Below are positions 26,083-34,559 of a stretch of DNA of 64,000 bases, piece after piece. Position numbers and translations under genes: made by a program. Each line of letters begins with the position of its first letter. Position 1 is the first letter of the stretch. Origin of the DNA: Colwellia sp. Arc7-635 (lineage in GTDB: Bacteria; Pseudomonadota; Gammaproteobacteria; Enterobacterales; Alteromonadaceae); contig NZ_CP034660.1 of assembly GCF_003971255.1 (NCBI RefSeq), forward strand, positions 1,364,001 to 1,428,000. The letters are read 5' to 3'. The notes under the pieces are model-generated. The model searched no databases, had not been told where the DNA came from, and was given only the letters and a program-made list of their open reading frames with translations.

Positions 26083-26916
26083 ATGACATCTCTCAAAAAA
26101 CAAAAAGTACTCTTTCTTTGTACGGGTAATTCTGCAAGGTCTCAATTGGCTGAAGCGTTACTAAGACATAAAGCGAGCGACAAGTTTGAAGTTTTTAGTG
26201 CCGGTACATGTCCTGAAGATATTGATTCACGAACGATTGCGGCCTTAAGAAAATTTGGTTTAAAGACTGAAGATTTATCATCTAAAAACGTAACGGTATT
26301 CGAAGGCCAAATATTTGATTATGTGATTACCCTTTGTGATAAAGCTAACAGCGAATGTAGAAACTACCCTAATGCAGGTAAACAACTAGCATGGGACTTC
26401 CCTGATCCTAAAACACGTAACGATAGCAATCCATTTTCTGCGACATTAAACGAACTGAACAATCGCTTAGCTATGTTTCTTTTGGTGGAAATGGAGGCAG
26501 AATCAAGCCATTTAGCTAATGCTTCCCCAACAAATTCCAGTGATGAAACGGCCCAACCATTGGCTGACTTTTCTCCTATTACTTTCTATAAAAGCCTGAC
26601 TGACGATATTCGATTAAAAGCATTAATGTTGACCCATTATCACGGCGAACTTTGTGTTTGCGAGTTAATGGCAGCACTTGACGAAGATAGCCAGCCTAAG
26701 GTGTCACGCAACCTTGCGGTATTAAAAAAATCTAAAGTGATTACTGACCGAAAACATGGCCAGTGGGTGTTTTATCGCATAAACCCTGAGCTACCTTTGT
26801 GGGCAAAGTCCGTGATTGCACAAACAACTGAAAATAATGTTTCGTTGATTAATAAAGAACTGCAACGCTTAAATAACATGCAAAACAGACCAGATAAAGC
26901 GAGTTTTTGTAAATAG
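26083..26916 (+). CDS. Fusion of LMW-PTP-type arsenate reductase and ArsR-family repressor
   Basis: The product has 277 residues from ATG 26083. An upstream in-frame extension to 25984 crosses the probable operator and is rejected. Residues 1-140 form a low-molecular-weight phosphatase/arsenate reductase domain: P-loop CTGNSARS with catalytic Cys13 and Arg19, and DFPDP (105-109) with the general acid. Residues ~165-260 form an ArsR winged helix with the As(III) motif ELCVCEL (Cys191, Cys193) and recognition region QPKVSRNLAVLKKSKVI. A low-complexity linker (~138-162) joins them. The protein would reduce As(V) and sense As(III) in one chain. The enzyme precedes the repressor, whereas the more familiar fusions place the helix-turn-helix first. 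First gene of the arsenic operon. Confidence 0.88.
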   Translation: MTSLKKQKVLFLCTGNSARSQLAEALLRHKASDKFEVFSAGTCPEDIDSRTIAALRKFGLKTEDLSSKNVTVFEGQIFDYVITLCDKANSECRNYPNAGKQLAWDFPDPKTRNDSNPFSATLNELNNRLAMFLLVEMEAESSHLANASPTNSSDETAQPLADFSPITFYKSLTDDIRLKALMLTHYHGELCVCELMAALDEDSQPKVSRNLAVLKKSKVITDRKHGQWVFYRINPELPLWAKSVIAQTTENNVSLINKELQRLNNMQNRPDKASFCK

Positions 26917-26932
26917 AGTAATTTAAGAATTG

Positions 26933-26965
26933 TGTGAATTATGTGAATTATGTGAATTGTGTGAT
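26933..26965 (+). repeat. Short 9-bp tandem repeat before the acr3 remnant
   Basis: The unit TGTGAATTA is repeated about 3.5 times, ending at the ATG of the acr3 remnant. It may be replication slippage at a degenerating gene start. Confidence 0.6.
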
Positions 26966-27198
26966 GGGTATTTTTGAACGCTATTTATCGGTTTGGGCTG
27001 GTGTTTCAGTATTCTTAGTTGGCACATTACATTTTTATAATTAACCGTCGCTACTTCGCTGTTTGGCCGTATTCTAGCGTGGCATTAGCAACAGTTGCTG
27101 ACGTACTTGCTGACGAACTGGATGAGGTAACCGCTATGTTATCTTTAGTCTATTTTATTACCCGAACAAAAAGCTGGTTTGGAGACGCTGATGTTTGA
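26964..27198 (+). pseudogene. Internally deleted acr3 (arsB-type) arsenite efflux gene
   Basis: Only the two ends remain. ATG 26964 opens MGIFERYLSVWAGVSVFLVG, the typical ACR3 N-terminus, and stops at 27042-27044. A second segment (27079-27198) reads VALATVADVLADELDEVTAM then LSLVYFITRTKSWFG, matching the final ACR3 helix (usually ALATVVGVLVEVPVMLS...NRTKxWF). Its stop codon overlaps the arsP start by eight bases, as an intact acr3-arsP pair would be coupled. Roughly 270 of ~330 codons are missing. As(III) efflux must be provided elsewhere or by another pump. Confidence 0.75.
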
Positions 27199-28183
27199 AA
27201 TATTTACTGATTTAGCCTCGTGGTTAGTTGTTGATGTTTTTGGTCTTTCAAAAGCAACAAAGCTAGGGGATGCTCTGCATTTTTTTATTGAAGATACCAC
27301 TAAGATATTCTTTTTATTGCTGGTGATGATTTACGCTATTGCTTTGTTAAGAGCGTCGATGAATGTCGAGCGTGTGCGAGATTATTTAGCGGGAAAGCAT
27401 AAAGGTGTCGGTTACCTATTAGGATCTAGTTTTGGCGCAATAACGCCTTTTTGTTCTTGTTCGAGTATTCCCGTATTTTTAGGCTTTACCTCGGCCGGTA
27501 TTCCGGTCGGTATTACAATGTCATTTCTCATTACCTCACCATTAATAAATGAGGTGGCGATTTTGTTACTACTGAGTCTATTAGGCTGGAAGTTTACCTT
27601 ACTTTACGTTGTGGTCGGTATGTCAGTTGGCATTTTAGGCGGTATTTTTCTTGATGCGATTAAAGCTGAACGTTGGCTGCAATCTTTTGCTGCTAAGGCA
27701 TTAGAACGAGGCCAAAATGCTTCAACAGGAGCTAAAAGTGCACAAACACCTACTTTATCGTTAAAAGAGCGACATAATTTTGCTAAAGATGAAATGTTGG
27801 AAATATTCGGACGGGTATGGAAATGGGTCATCATAGGGGTTGGGTTAGGCGCAGCTTTACATGGCTTTGTTCCTGATGGCTGGATTCAAACACATTTAGG
27901 TGATGGTCAATGGTGGTCAGTCCCGTCAGCTGTATTGCTTGGAATACCTTTATATTCGAATGCGACAGGTGTTATTCCTGTTATGGAAAGCTTAATTACC
28001 CAAGGGCTGCCAATTGGTACAACACTGGCTTTTTGTATGAGTACGGTAGCAGCAAGTTTTCCTGAATTTATATTATTGAAACAAGTGATGCAGTGGCGAT
28101 TACTAGCGGTACTTTTTTTACTACTGCTGAGTGCATTTACATTAATTGGCTGGATTTTTAATTTTCTGGCCCCGCTTCTTTAA
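27191..28183 (+). CDS. ArsP-like permease (DUF318 family)
   Basis: The product has 330 residues, from ATG 27191 with GGAG seven bases upstream; a TTG at 27179 is an alternative. About 8-9 membrane helices are visible. A cysteine cluster in ITPFCSCSSIPVFLGF is followed by SAGIPVGITMSFLITSPLIN, hallmarks of the DUF318/ArsP permease family. A hydrophilic loop lies at ~residues 160-205. ArsP members export trivalent organoarsenicals; other members of the family sit in arsenic, mercury and copper operons with uncertain substrates. Context (arsenate reductase, thioredoxin-like protein, arsJ) supports arsenic. The start overlaps the acr3 remnant, a sign of former translational coupling. Confidence 0.82.
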   Translation: MFEIFTDLASWLVVDVFGLSKATKLGDALHFFIEDTTKIFFLLLVMIYAIALLRASMNVERVRDYLAGKHKGVGYLLGSSFGAITPFCSCSSIPVFLGFTSAGIPVGITMSFLITSPLINEVAILLLLSLLGWKFTLLYVVVGMSVGILGGIFLDAIKAERWLQSFAAKALERGQNASTGAKSAQTPTLSLKERHNFAKDEMLEIFGRVWKWVIIGVGLGAALHGFVPDGWIQTHLGDGQWWSVPSAVLLGIPLYSNATGVIPVMESLITQGLPIGTTLAFCMSTVAASFPEFILLKQVMQWRLLAVLFLLLLSAFTLIGWIFNFLAPLL

Positions 28184-28259
28184 CATTTAACATTTATTTT
28201 TGAGCTTAAGCCTACAATTATCGCCCCGGCATAGTTCTTTAACTTAAGAGAGAAACATA

Positions 28260-28496
28260 ATGAAAGAAATAAAAGTGTTAGGCACTGGTTGTGCGAAATG
28301 TACAAAAACAATTGAGCTAATTTCAAAGGTGGCAAACGAACTAAATATTGCTATCAACATAAAAAAAGAAACAGATGTAGAAGTGATTATGGGGTATGGC
28401 GTAATGAGTACACCAGCCGTCATTATTGATGAGGTTAATGTACACAGTGGCTCTATCCCAAATGTCGACACTATTGAGTCATGGTTGAAAGGTTAA
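28260..28496 (+). CDS. Small thioredoxin-like redox-active disulfide protein
   Basis: The product has 78 residues, with no signal peptide. It has a thioredoxin-fold pattern: CxxC at GTGCAKC (~residues 8-14), then a helix, and the cis-proline strand STPAVIIDEVNVHSG (~residues 47-61). It matches the TM0996/MTH895 family of mini-thioredoxins that often follow DUF318 permease genes in metal-resistance operons (family knowledge). It is 76 bp after the arsP-like gene. It may donate electrons to the arsenate reductase or handle thiols for the permease (inference). Confidence 0.85.
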   Translation: MKEIKVLGTGCAKCTKTIELISKVANELNIAINIKKETDVEVIMGYGVMSTPAVIIDEVNVHSGSIPNVDTIESWLKG

Positions 28497-28505
28497 TGAT
28501 GCCAC

Positions 28506-28771
28506 TATACCCAAGCCACTTGAAGATGCAGGATTCAGCAAGTCGAGAAAGGGTTAGCACCAAGGCATTGATTGAAGATAATGGTTGTTCCATTGTCGAA
28601 ATCAATAACGCCGGAGATGACCCTTTATCGCCTTGCCCGAAGGGAGATAAGCTAGAAAACCAGCTCCGCGTTGCAGCACTCGATAAGGGAATAACCATTG
28701 TCTTCGTGCTGCGCCTTGACCTGATTTCCTAGCTTAGCTCTGAAACTGCATCTTCAAGTGGTTTGGGTATA
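28506..28771. mobile_element. 266-bp MITE-like element with 26-bp terminal inverted repeats
   Basis: Left end TATACCCAAGCCACTTGAAG then ATGCAG (28506-28531). The right end (28746-28771) is its reverse complement with one mismatch. The interior has no transposase; an 83-codon frame there is fortuitous. The ends resemble the shorter palindromes at 50587 and 52443. It is inserted between the thioredoxin-like gene and gapdh, splitting the arsenic operon. The element type is inferred from structure only. Confidence 0.75.
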
Positions 28772-29027
28772 GACCTTAGGGCGAGTGATAAGGCTTACTC
28801 TTTGGGTTTTTGGTTTAACTGCTAATGACGTTATAAAGCAAGTGCAGAAATTAGGGAATATGAATTAAGCATTATAGATTGGCTATTAAGTTTTAGAGGT
28901 TAAATCATCTATTGTAACTTAATGACTTTAATGATTATTTACAATTTAGCACTACTTTAAACTCCATTTTTTACATTGTTTTTTAGACATTTTTAAAAAT
29001 TATTTTGACAAAATTAAGGATAAACAC

Positions 29028-30038
29028 ATGACGATTAAAATTGGTATTAACGGCTTTGGCCGTATGGGGCGTTTATCAATGCGAGCTGCATTTGATTGGG
29101 ACGATATTGAAATTGTGCACATTAATGATCCCGCAGGCAATGCAGAAACACTCGCCCACTTAATGACTTTTGATTCGATACATGGCCGCTGGCACCATGA
29201 CGCTTCACATGACGCAGAGTCAATTGTGATTAACGGTAAAGCTATTCCTTGTACGCAAAATAAAGCCACTCAGGATACTGATTGGTCTAAGTGTGATGTG
29301 GTGATAGAAGCCTCCGGTAAAATAAAAACCAAAGCGTTATTGCAAGCCTATTTAGATCAAGGGGTAAAGCGCGTTGTTGTTACCGCGCCAGTTAAAGAAG
29401 AAGGCGTTTTAAATATTGTTATGGGCGTGAATGAAGGGTTATACGATAAAGCTATCCATCCTATTATTACCGCAGCTTCGTGTACGACTAACTGCTTAGC
29501 CCCGGTAGTAAAAGTTATTCATGAGAAAATAGGCATTAAACATGGTTCAATGACGACGATTCATAGCATAACCAATACGCAAACGATATTAGACGCACCA
29601 CATAAAGATTTACGCCGAGCACGTGCTTGTGGCGTGAGTTTAATTCCGACCACCACAGGCTCAGCGACTGCTATTACTCATATTTTTCCTGAGCTTCAAG
29701 GCAAGCTAAATGGCCATGCCATACGTGTTCCTTTAGCCAATGCGTCAATTACCGATTGCGTATTTGAAGTTGCACGTGAGACATCAGTTGCCGAAGTGAA
29801 TCAATTGCTTAAAGCGGCGGCCGACAATGAACTCAAGGGTATTATGGGTTATGAAGAGCGCCCATTAGTGTCTATCGATTACAAAACTGATCCGCGCTCA
29901 AGTATTATTGATGCGCTATCAACCATGGTAGTCAACGATACCCAAGTTAAACTTTATGTTTGGTATGACAATGAGTGGGGCTATGCAAACCGCGCCGCCG
30001 AGTTAGCTCTTATGGTTGGTTTAGCAGATAAGGATTAA
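29028..30038 (+). CDS. Arsenic-operon glyceraldehyde-3-phosphate dehydrogenase
   Basis: The product has 336 residues. Rossmann NAD site at the N-terminus ([19 protein letters not shown]), catalytic Cys in [13 protein letters not shown] (~residue 150), and the C-terminal [16 protein letters not shown]. It is adjacent to arsJ (68 bp downstream). In that pairing, GAPDH uses arsenate in place of phosphate to make 1-arseno-3-phosphoglycerate, which ArsJ exports (established for arsJ operons). It is therefore more likely an arsenic-dedicated paralogue than the glycolytic enzyme. Residues such as [20 protein letters not shown] are typical of this arsenic-linked subgroup. Confidence 0.9.
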   Translation: MTIKIGINGFGRMGRLSMRAAFDWDDIEIVHINDPAGNAETLAHLMTFDSIHGRWHHDASHDAESIVINGKAIPCTQNKATQDTDWSKCDVVIEASGKIKTKALLQAYLDQGVKRVVVTAPVKEEGVLNIVMGVNEGLYDKAIHPIITAASCTTNCLAPVVKVIHEKIGIKHGSMTTIHSITNTQTILDAPHKDLRRARACGVSLIPTTTGSATAITHIFPELQGKLNGHAIRVPLANASITDCVFEVARETSVAEVNQLLKAAADNELKGIMGYEERPLVSIDYKTDPRSSIIDALSTMVVNDTQVKLYVWYDNEWGYANRAAELALMVGLADKD

Positions 30039-30106
30039 TGATCGATGAGACTTATTTCATTCAACAAAACATCAGTTGCACAATCTTGCACGCTAAGGTT
30101 TAAATA

Positions 30107-31420
30107 ATGACTAAGCAGGCAGGGTCTAAGCAAACAGGGGCTAAGCAGTTGATCTCCAAACAGGCGGAGTCTAAACAAGTGATGTCCAAGCAGGTGAAAC
30201 AATACTTGGTGATCACCGGTAATTACTGGGCATTTACTTTAACTGATGGCGCACTTCGAATGCTAGTTGTGTTGTACTTTCATCAGTTAGGCTATAGCCC
30301 TTTAAATATAGCTATGCTGTTTTTGTTTTATGAAATATTTGGTGTTATCACCAACCTTGTTGGTGGTTGGTTAGGTGCGCGACTTGGTCTAAACAAAACC
30401 ATGAATATCGGTTTAGGGCTGCAAATAGTTGCGCTGGGCATGTTAGCGGTTCCAGCTGAGATGCTGACCATTATTTATGTCATGGCAGCACAAGCTTTAT
30501 CTGGCATCGCGAAAGATCTAAATAAAATGAGCGCGAAAAGCTCGATTAAATTACTGGTGCCTGAGGGCGCTGAAAGTAAATTATATCAATGGGTTGCTAT
30601 TTTAACAGGCTCTAAAAATGCTTTGAAAGGCGTTGGCTTCTTTCTTGGTGGCTTACTACTGACTTTATTAGGCTTTACAGGTGCGATCATCTTAATGGCA
30701 AGCCTATTAGCTATGGTGTGGTTGTTTAGTTTATTTGCGTTAAAAGAAGACTTAGGTAAGGCGAAAAATAAGCCAAAGTTTAATGAGATATTTTCTAAAA
30801 GTCAGCCAATCAATATTCTCTCTGCTGCGCGAATGTTTTTGTTTGGTGCCCGTGATGTTTGGTTTGTTGTCGCTCTACCGGTATTTTTAGCGGTAACCTT
30901 TAATTGGGATCATTGGTGGGTAGGGGGCTTTATGGCAAGTTGGGTCATTGGTTATGGCCTTGTCCAATCACTTGCTCCTTTGATCACAGGGAGTAAAGCC
31001 GTTAGTGGAAAAACTACTGGCAGCAGCCAAAATCTTGCTCCCTCAGGTAGATCTGCATTTTTATGGGCAAGTTACTTAACCTTAATACCGCTCGCTATTG
31101 CTTTAGCTTTGCATTTCAACTTTTATATTAAAGCTTCAATCATTATTGGTTTACTGATCTTTGGCGCTGTTTTCGCAATAAACTCCTCCCTGCATAGCTA
31201 TCTAATCATCAGTTATGCAGGAAAAGACGGAGTTTCACTCGATGTTGGCTTTTACTATATGGCCAATGCCATGGGCAGGTTAATAGGAACGGTGCTATCT
31301 GGTCTGGTCTATCAAAAATATGGCTTAGAAGCCTGTTTATGGATATCTTCTGCCTTTGTCGCGACCGCAGCGCTATTGTCACTAAAACTTCCTGAATATA
31401 AAGGAAGCAAGCAAGTGTAG
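30107..31420 (+). CDS. arsJ: ArsJ, MFS exporter of 1-arseno-3-phosphoglycerate
   Basis: The product has 437 residues with about 11-12 membrane helices of the major facilitator superfamily. The conserved ArsJ opening is YLVITGNYWAFTLTDGALRM (~residues 33-52), followed by LVVLYFHQLGYSPL. The genomic pairing with GAPDH is diagnostic. Oddity: residues 3-27 form five imperfect pentapeptides Q-x-x-(S/A)-K (30113-30187, 15-bp DNA units), an extension not expected in ArsJ. Initiation at an internal ATG (30182, MSKQVKQYLV) would bypass it. It lies in the second half of the arsenic island, past the inserted 266-bp element. Confidence 0.88.
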   Translation: MTKQAGSKQTGAKQLISKQAESKQVMSKQVKQYLVITGNYWAFTLTDGALRMLVVLYFHQLGYSPLNIAMLFLFYEIFGVITNLVGGWLGARLGLNKTMNIGLGLQIVALGMLAVPAEMLTIIYVMAAQALSGIAKDLNKMSAKSSIKLLVPEGAESKLYQWVAILTGSKNALKGVGFFLGGLLLTLLGFTGAIILMASLLAMVWLFSLFALKEDLGKAKNKPKFNEIFSKSQPINILSAARMFLFGARDVWFVVALPVFLAVTFNWDHWWVGGFMASWVIGYGLVQSLAPLITGSKAVSGKTTGSSQNLAPSGRSAFLWASYLTLIPLAIALALHFNFYIKASIIIGLLIFGAVFAINSSLHSYLIISYAGKDGVSLDVGFYYMANAMGRLIGTVLSGLVYQKYGLEACLWISSAFVATAALLSLKLPEYKGSKQV

Positions 31421-31544
31421 TGTCATAGAAGTCATGCAAAGCTAAATGCCAATCAAGCTAATGGTTACAAATTATGGCCTTTGCACTACCACAACAAATT
31501 TATACAACTAAGCTCTTACAACTAAGCCATACAAAGCAGCTCAT

Positions 31545-31667
31545 ATACCAAGCTGCTTCGCTTCAAATGAGCTATAGCTTCAGCAAATAAACAAGCAATC
31601 AGTTTGCAGAGCCATAGCTTATTTCATTTACGTCAAGTCTTTTAACACGTTGAAAAAGCTTGGTATT
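31545..31667. repeat. Possible small inverted-repeat element between arsJ and the MBL gene
   Basis: 10-bp ends ATACCAAGCT (31545-31554) and AGCTTGGTAT (31658-31667) are exact inverted repeats, 123 bp in total. It sits between convergent genes and no ORF lies inside. Short ends make this tentative. Confidence 0.35.
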
Positions 31668-31680
31668 TTTAAATTTATAT

Positions 31681-34041
31681 TCAACGAGATTTTTTATCTG
31701 GACCCGTAGGGGCTTCATCAGCGCTGATATAACCATCATTGTTTTTATCAAGATGCTTAAAGCGCTTTTCTCCTCGTTGAAATTCAGATAAGGCTACTTT
31801 GCCATCTTTGTTTTTATCTAATCGATTGATGAATTTACTGTTATTAGCTATTCCTAATGTAGTCGGTAACTGAGGATGGTTACTAGCGCTGCTTTGCCTT
31901 TCATTACCGTTACTTTGTATCGATGCAGTTGTTGTAGCATATTCAGCATTTATTTCTTTTAGTGCACCCGTCGTAATATTAACTTCACCACCTCTGACCA
32001 TGCGAACATAGTTTTTAACCCTGATGATGTCACCTTGTGGGCCTCTAGAGGTTGGTTCTCCGGTTTTAGGATCACTACGTTGTGAACCAGCACCGTGCAC
32101 ATCCATTGTTTTGCCTCGCATTTCACCTAGCGCTTTACCAAAAGCTAAATAAACAGCACCTTCAGCCGGTACTGGGCCATCAAGATGCGTTGTTGAACTC
32201 CAATAGTATGGGTAATCTTTTTCACCAGCTTCGTTTTTAATCGAAGATATTTGAAATAAAGGAGCAATCGCTGCTGAGTTTGATGTTTCAGGCGAGCGCG
32301 TATAATCAACAATACTTTGTAGCTCTTTAGCATTAGGTAAACGCCAATCATTGTAGCCCCCTAATGTCGACTGCTGCGCATATTTCAGTGCATCTTGCCA
32401 AGTATACCCTTCAGCACTATCAGTTTGTTGCCACATTAAATCAGTGGCGATATCGGTAATTGTGCCATTACTATTATCAACAAAATAATTTTTTCCGTAG
32501 TCAGTGTTACCTCTAACAAACCTGAAATACATTTTATTCGACTCATGAGTACGAGGATTATATTTGGGATAACCTTTAATACGACCATCGACAAAATTAA
32601 CGCCAAAAACAGTATCGTCATTTTTCATTGTTTTTGCGACATACTCAGTGCTCGACCATGTTTGAGCATCAATTTCTCGCTCTCCCGTTCGGGTATCGCC
32701 AATAGGTTGATTAAAGTAGTTTGTATCGATAAAAGGATAAAGCGCTTTGTCTCCTTTCACACGGCCTGAAAATTGAATTAAAGAATAAAGCTCTTTAATC
32801 GTAGGTATGCGCCAGTCGCTATAACCTCCTAACTTTACTTGATTGACTTTTTTCAATGCCTCATCAAAAGATAGCTTTTGTCCCATCTCTTTTTGCCACA
32901 TTAACCCAGTGACGTTATCAGTAATAGTGCCATCTTTATTATCAGTATAAGACGGTGGATTTATGATATAGCTCGCATCTTGTCCAAAGAAGTTATCACC
33001 ATTTTGGGGTAAAGCAATAACGTCATTGTTGTTATAAGCAACTCTTTGCCCTGTATCAACGATTGCATAACTATTTGATATATTAGGTAAAGCTATAGTT
33101 GAAGAAGAAAGACTAGGAGTGACAACTTTATTTAGCACCATTAAGTCTTCAGCAAAAATCACTTTACCGTGATAATTTTTTTGAATTTCTTTCAAACTAG
33201 CAACAGTATCAACGGTAGTGGAATTGAAATGTGTATAAACCAAGTTTTTAACGTTTGCTTGTTTAGCCATACTGCTTGAGTCTGCTAAATTGAGGTGTGC
33301 TTTTCCTTGCCTTTTTCTGTCACTATTGCCTTTGTTTTTAGCTGACTTATTACCTGCTTTACCTTTACTACGTCCGTCTTTCATCACCATGCCACCAGAA
33401 TCAATGATCATAAAATCAGCATTTTTAGCGAGTGTAGGTAGGTCGTCTGAATAAGTTAAATCGCCGGTAATAACGATAGACTGACCTTTGTAGTCGAAGC
33501 GGTAAGCGATGGTATGAATAGCATGCGGAACTTGCAGGGTGGTAACAATAATGTCGCCAATTTTGAATGACTCACCACCTTGTAAATCTCTTACTTTAAA
33601 AGCTTCTTTACGCTCAGCCAGTGTACGTTGAGTTTTCCCTAAGCGATATGAAATATCTTCGTCATATAAAGCTAAGTTTGATTGAGTAAGTTTAACGGTA
33701 TTAGGAGGGCCGATAATGCTAAAGGTACCTTTCCCTAATAATGAACGGATAAACATAGGTACAAATTCTTCATTATGATCAAGGTGGTGGTGAGTAAAAA
33801 GTAAAGCCGATAAATTTCGAGAGTCGAAACCTAGCTTACTCAAATTAGCCTGTGTACCGTTGCCCATATCAACTAATATATGGGTATTTCCAGCAGAAAT
33901 TAAGGTACTGGCACTGGCACGATTTTCATTATAAATCGGCGAGCCTGAGCCTATAATGGTTGCCGTGAGCTGATCTGCAGCGTTAGCCACAGTCAGCAAT
34001 TCGAAGCTCAATAGAATTAACGCAACGATAATTTTTTTCAT
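31681..34041 (-). CDS. Exported metallo-beta-lactamase-fold hydrolase fused to two DUF1566 domains and EF-hands
   Basis: The product has 786 residues from ATG 34041. The parts are: signal peptide (1-21); metallo-beta-lactamase domain (~22-300) with HxHxDH at 84-89 (FTHHHLDHN), HAIHTIAYRF, VITGDLTYS and YTHFNS; then two DUF1566 (Lcl-type) domains (~370-505 and ~515-690), each with an NxDGTITDxxTxLMW-like start and GGYxDWRxPxxKEL; and two EF-hand calcium loops at the end (DKNKDGKVALSEF, DKNNDGYISADEA). MBL enzymes of the RNase Z/arylsulfatase-like group cleave phosphate or sulfate esters; the substrate here is unknown. The combination with DUF1566 and EF-hands is unusual. A linker rich in Lys/Gly/Ser (KGKAGNKSAKNKG) interrupts the MBL fold. 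Confidence 0.82.
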   Translation of the reverse strand: MKKIIVALILLSFELLTVANAADQLTATIIGSGSPIYNENRASASTLISAGNTHILVDMGNGTQANLSKLGFDSRNLSALLFTHHHLDHNEEFVPMFIRSLLGKGTFSIIGPPNTVKLTQSNLALYDEDISYRLGKTQRTLAERKEAFKVRDLQGGESFKIGDIIVTTLQVPHAIHTIAYRFDYKGQSIVITGDLTYSDDLPTLAKNADFMIIDSGGMVMKDGRSKGKAGNKSAKNKGNSDRKRQGKAHLNLADSSSMAKQANVKNLVYTHFNSTTVDTVASLKEIQKNYHGKVIFAEDLMVLNKVVTPSLSSSTIALPNISNSYAIVDTGQRVAYNNNDVIALPQNGDNFFGQDASYIINPPSYTDNKDGTITDNVTGLMWQKEMGQKLSFDEALKKVNQVKLGGYSDWRIPTIKELYSLIQFSGRVKGDKALYPFIDTNYFNQPIGDTRTGEREIDAQTWSSTEYVAKTMKNDDTVFGVNFVDGRIKGYPKYNPRTHESNKMYFRFVRGNTDYGKNYFVDNSNGTITDIATDLMWQQTDSAEGYTWQDALKYAQQSTLGGYNDWRLPNAKELQSIVDYTRSPETSNSAAIAPLFQISSIKNEAGEKDYPYYWSSTTHLDGPVPAEGAVYLAFGKALGEMRGKTMDVHGAGSQRSDPKTGEPTSRGPQGDIIRVKNYVRMVRGGEVNITTGALKEINAEYATTTASIQSNGNERQSSASNHPQLPTTLGIANNSKFINRLDKNKDGKVALSEFQRGEKRFKHLDKNNDGYISADEAPTGPDKKSR

Positions 34042-34507
34042 AGTAAACACCCAACCTTGATTGAAAAAGTAATGACTCTATATCGAAGCACTATACAAAC
34101 CAATCGATGTCTTTTCAGGTAATTTACACAACTTTACTCCCGCTAATAAAGGCCTGCTTAACCATCAAGGTGAAAGGCTTGTGGTCGGTTAGTTCTTTTC
34201 TAAATTATTTTTTTAAATTGTTTTATTTTACCTAATTTATTGAAAGTAAAGGTTATAACTGGTGTTGTTTTTTCTGTGGAACAGAGTTAAATGTAAGATG
34301 ATGTTGTCGGGCGAAGAAACTATTATTCAGTTACTTAAGATTAATTGCGTTAAATGAAAATCTGAAAATGGTTAACCTATGCCAACCGTTATGCAAATTT
34401 AGCTAAAGATGGTTGAAGCGTTATCGTGCTATACGTTACTTTCAATATGAAACTATATGTCGTCATTTTAGGTTAAGAATAGAGTGATAATTTAGCTAGA
34501 TTAAACG
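34042..34507. other. Intergenic region between MBL-fusion and delta-CA genes
   Basis: About 465 bases between a gene start and a terminator, both on the minus strand. Very AT-rich; nothing else recognised. It holds the MBL-fusion promoter. Confidence 0.5.
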
Positions 34508-34510
34508 AAA

Positions 34511-34536
34511 AAAGCACTTCTATTTAGAAGTGCTTT
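34511..34536 (-). terminator. Terminator of the delta-carbonic-anhydrase pair
   Basis: Perfect stem AAAGCACTTCTA (34511-34522) / TAGAAGTGCTTT (34525-34536) followed on minus by T residues. It is 24 bases after the stop of the downstream delta-CA gene. Confidence 0.8.
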
Positions 34537-34559
34537 AAATACAATGAATAAGTTGTATA

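Noticed and set aside
28481-28732. 83-codon open frame downstream of the thioredoxin-like gene
   Set aside because: It starts inside the previous gene and runs through the 266-bp inverted-repeat element, with no protein-like features.
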